From Clostridia bacterium (lineage in GTDB: Bacteria > Bacillota > Clostridia > DSM-8532): DNA of 5,443 bases. The notes under the pieces are model-generated. The model saw only the letters and a list, made by a program, of their open reading frames with translations, was not told where the DNA came from and did no database searches. This document shows, one piece after another, positions 4,752-5,443 of the stretch. The DNA is taken from contig JAOABT010000013.1 of the NCBI GenBank assembly GCA_026418215.1, positions 1-5,443 on the forward strand. Reading direction: 5' to 3'. A program made the position numbers and the translations under genes. Position 1 is the first letter of the stretch. Each line of letters opens with the position of its first letter.

Positions 4752-5443
4752 TTAGAGCTTGAACAGGCGGATTGCGTTGGCGGATGTGGCTTCCTCCGCC
4801 GCATTATAGCTGATTTCTTTGATTTCCGATATCTTTTCTAAAACATATTTGATAAGCCCGGACCAGTTCCGCGTTCCCCTGAAGGGCTCCGGTGTCATAT
4901 AGGGACAATCTGTCTCGACAAGAAGCCTGTCCAGAGGCATATAGCGGACAACCTCAACGGGCTTGTGCGCATTTTTAAAGGTCATGGCGCCGCCGATTCC
5001 AATATGGAAGCCCATATCCAGGACCTCCTTGGCCATTTCCTTCGAGCCCGAGAAGCAGTGAAAAACGCCCCCTACCTCGTAGCCCTTTTCTGCCCTCACA
5101 ATATCGAGCACCTCGCGGTGAGATTCTCGGTCATGCAGGATAAGCGGCAGCTTGAGGCTTCTGGCAATGGCTATCTGCCTTGCGAACCAGTCCCGCTGGG
5201 TTTCGCGGGGCGAAAAATCATAATGAAAGTCCAATCCGATTTCTCCCCAGGCTACAACCTTCGGTGCCTTAGAGAGCTCGATAAGCTCTTCCAAGGCGTT
5301 TTCACCGGAAGCTGAAGCCTCATGGGGATGAACGCCCACCGCAGCATAGACGAACGGGTATTGAGCGGCCATATCGACGCACTGCTTTGAGGTCGCTACG
5401 TCGGTCCCTGCATTGATGATATGGGTGACCCGGTGCTTAAGGC
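4752..5443 (-). CDS. tatD: TatD family metal-dependent hydrolase/DNase (5' end beyond right edge)
   Basis: The frame is open to the window edge. The first readable codons (5441 onward) give LKHRVTHIINAGTDVATSKQ, typical of TatD residues about 25-45, so the ATG at 5372 is internal and roughly 25 N-terminal residues, including the HxH metal motif, lie outside. Visible family motifs are YPFVYAAVGVHPHE (5360-5319), the metal-bridging glutamate in GEIGLDFHYD (codon 5243-5241), ILHDRES (His 5135-5133), VFHCFSGS (His 5060-5058) and VETDCPYMTPEPFRG (Asp 4910-4908). The C-terminus SANAIRLFKL is complete. TatD proteins are cytoplasmic TIM-barrel nucleases of the amidohydrolase superfamily, with reported 3'-5' exonuclease and DNA-repair roles; they are not part of the Tat translocase despite the name. 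In Firmicutes the gene (yabD) usually follows metG/metS and precedes yabE, as it nearly does here. Confidence 0.96.
   Translation of the reverse strand, partial: LKHRVTHIINAGTDVATSKQCVDMAAQYPFVYAAVGVHPHEASASGENALEELIELSKAPKVVAWGEIGLDFHYDFSPRETQRDWFARQIAIARSLKLPLILHDRESHREVLDIVRAEKGYEVGGVFHCFSGSKEMAKEVLDMGFHIGIGGAMTFKNAHKPVEVVRYMPLDRLLVETDCPYMTPEPFRGTRNWSGLIKYVLEKISEIKEISYNAAEEATSANAIRLFKL

Noticed and set aside
4965..5315. Plus-strand open frame of 116 codons opposite tatD
   Set aside because: It lies wholly within tatD, whose motifs are conserved on the other strand, and its translation resembles no protein I know. It is a shadow frame.
5370..5372. ATG at 5372 as the start of tatD
   Set aside because: The upstream in-frame codons to the window edge encode clear TatD sequence (THIINAGTDVATS), so this ATG is internal.

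Overview
The window looks like a stretch of a low-to-moderate GC Firmicutes chromosome, most likely from the Clostridia. The main reason is gene order. Reading along the minus strand it runs tatD, a membrane coiled-coil gene, a yabE-type G5/3D cell-wall gene, then rsmA (ksgA). This resembles the Bacillus subtilis metS-yabD(tatD)-yabE-rnmV-ksgA-yabG neighbourhood. Purine-rich Shine-Dalgarno sites and SigA-type promoters agree with this. I cannot name a genus. Every supported gene lies on the minus strand, so transcription runs from high to low coordinates.

Layout in transcription order: (1) 5443-4752, tatD, a metal-dependent DNase/hydrolase whose 5' end lies outside the window. (2) 4709-3975, an unrecognised protein with one N-terminal membrane anchor, a coiled coil and a C-terminal domain predicted to lie outside the cell. 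(3) A near-consensus SigA promoter (3978-3951) that overlaps the stop codon of gene 2 and drives a leader of about 145 nt. (4) 3799-2693, a YabE-like protein with a membrane anchor, two DUF348 repeats, a G5 domain and a 3D domain, probably acting on peptidoglycan, followed by a hairpin terminator (2665-2643). (5) 2576-1737, rsmA, the 16S rRNA dimethyladenosine transferase. (6) 1710-490, an unrecognised two-domain protein whose linker contains six tandem hexapeptide repeats, followed by a terminator (470-444). (7) A TTGACA-N18-TATACT promoter (386-357) and the first 97 codons of deoC, deoxyribose-phosphate aldolase, running off the left edge.

The window therefore probably holds three transcription segments: tatD plus the coiled-coil gene with yabE, the latter also having its own promoter; rsmA plus the repeat-linker gene; and deoC. 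Functionally it is mostly housekeeping: a nuclease/hydrolase, cell-wall remodelling, ribosome maturation and deoxynucleoside catabolism. Two uncharacterised proteins sit at positions where the better-known order would have other genes or none. The rnmV gene (ribonuclease M5), normally between yabE and rsmA, is absent from its usual place. I see no CRISPR array, insertion sequence, tRNA, rRNA or clear defence system. The two unknown genes are the parts most worth attention.
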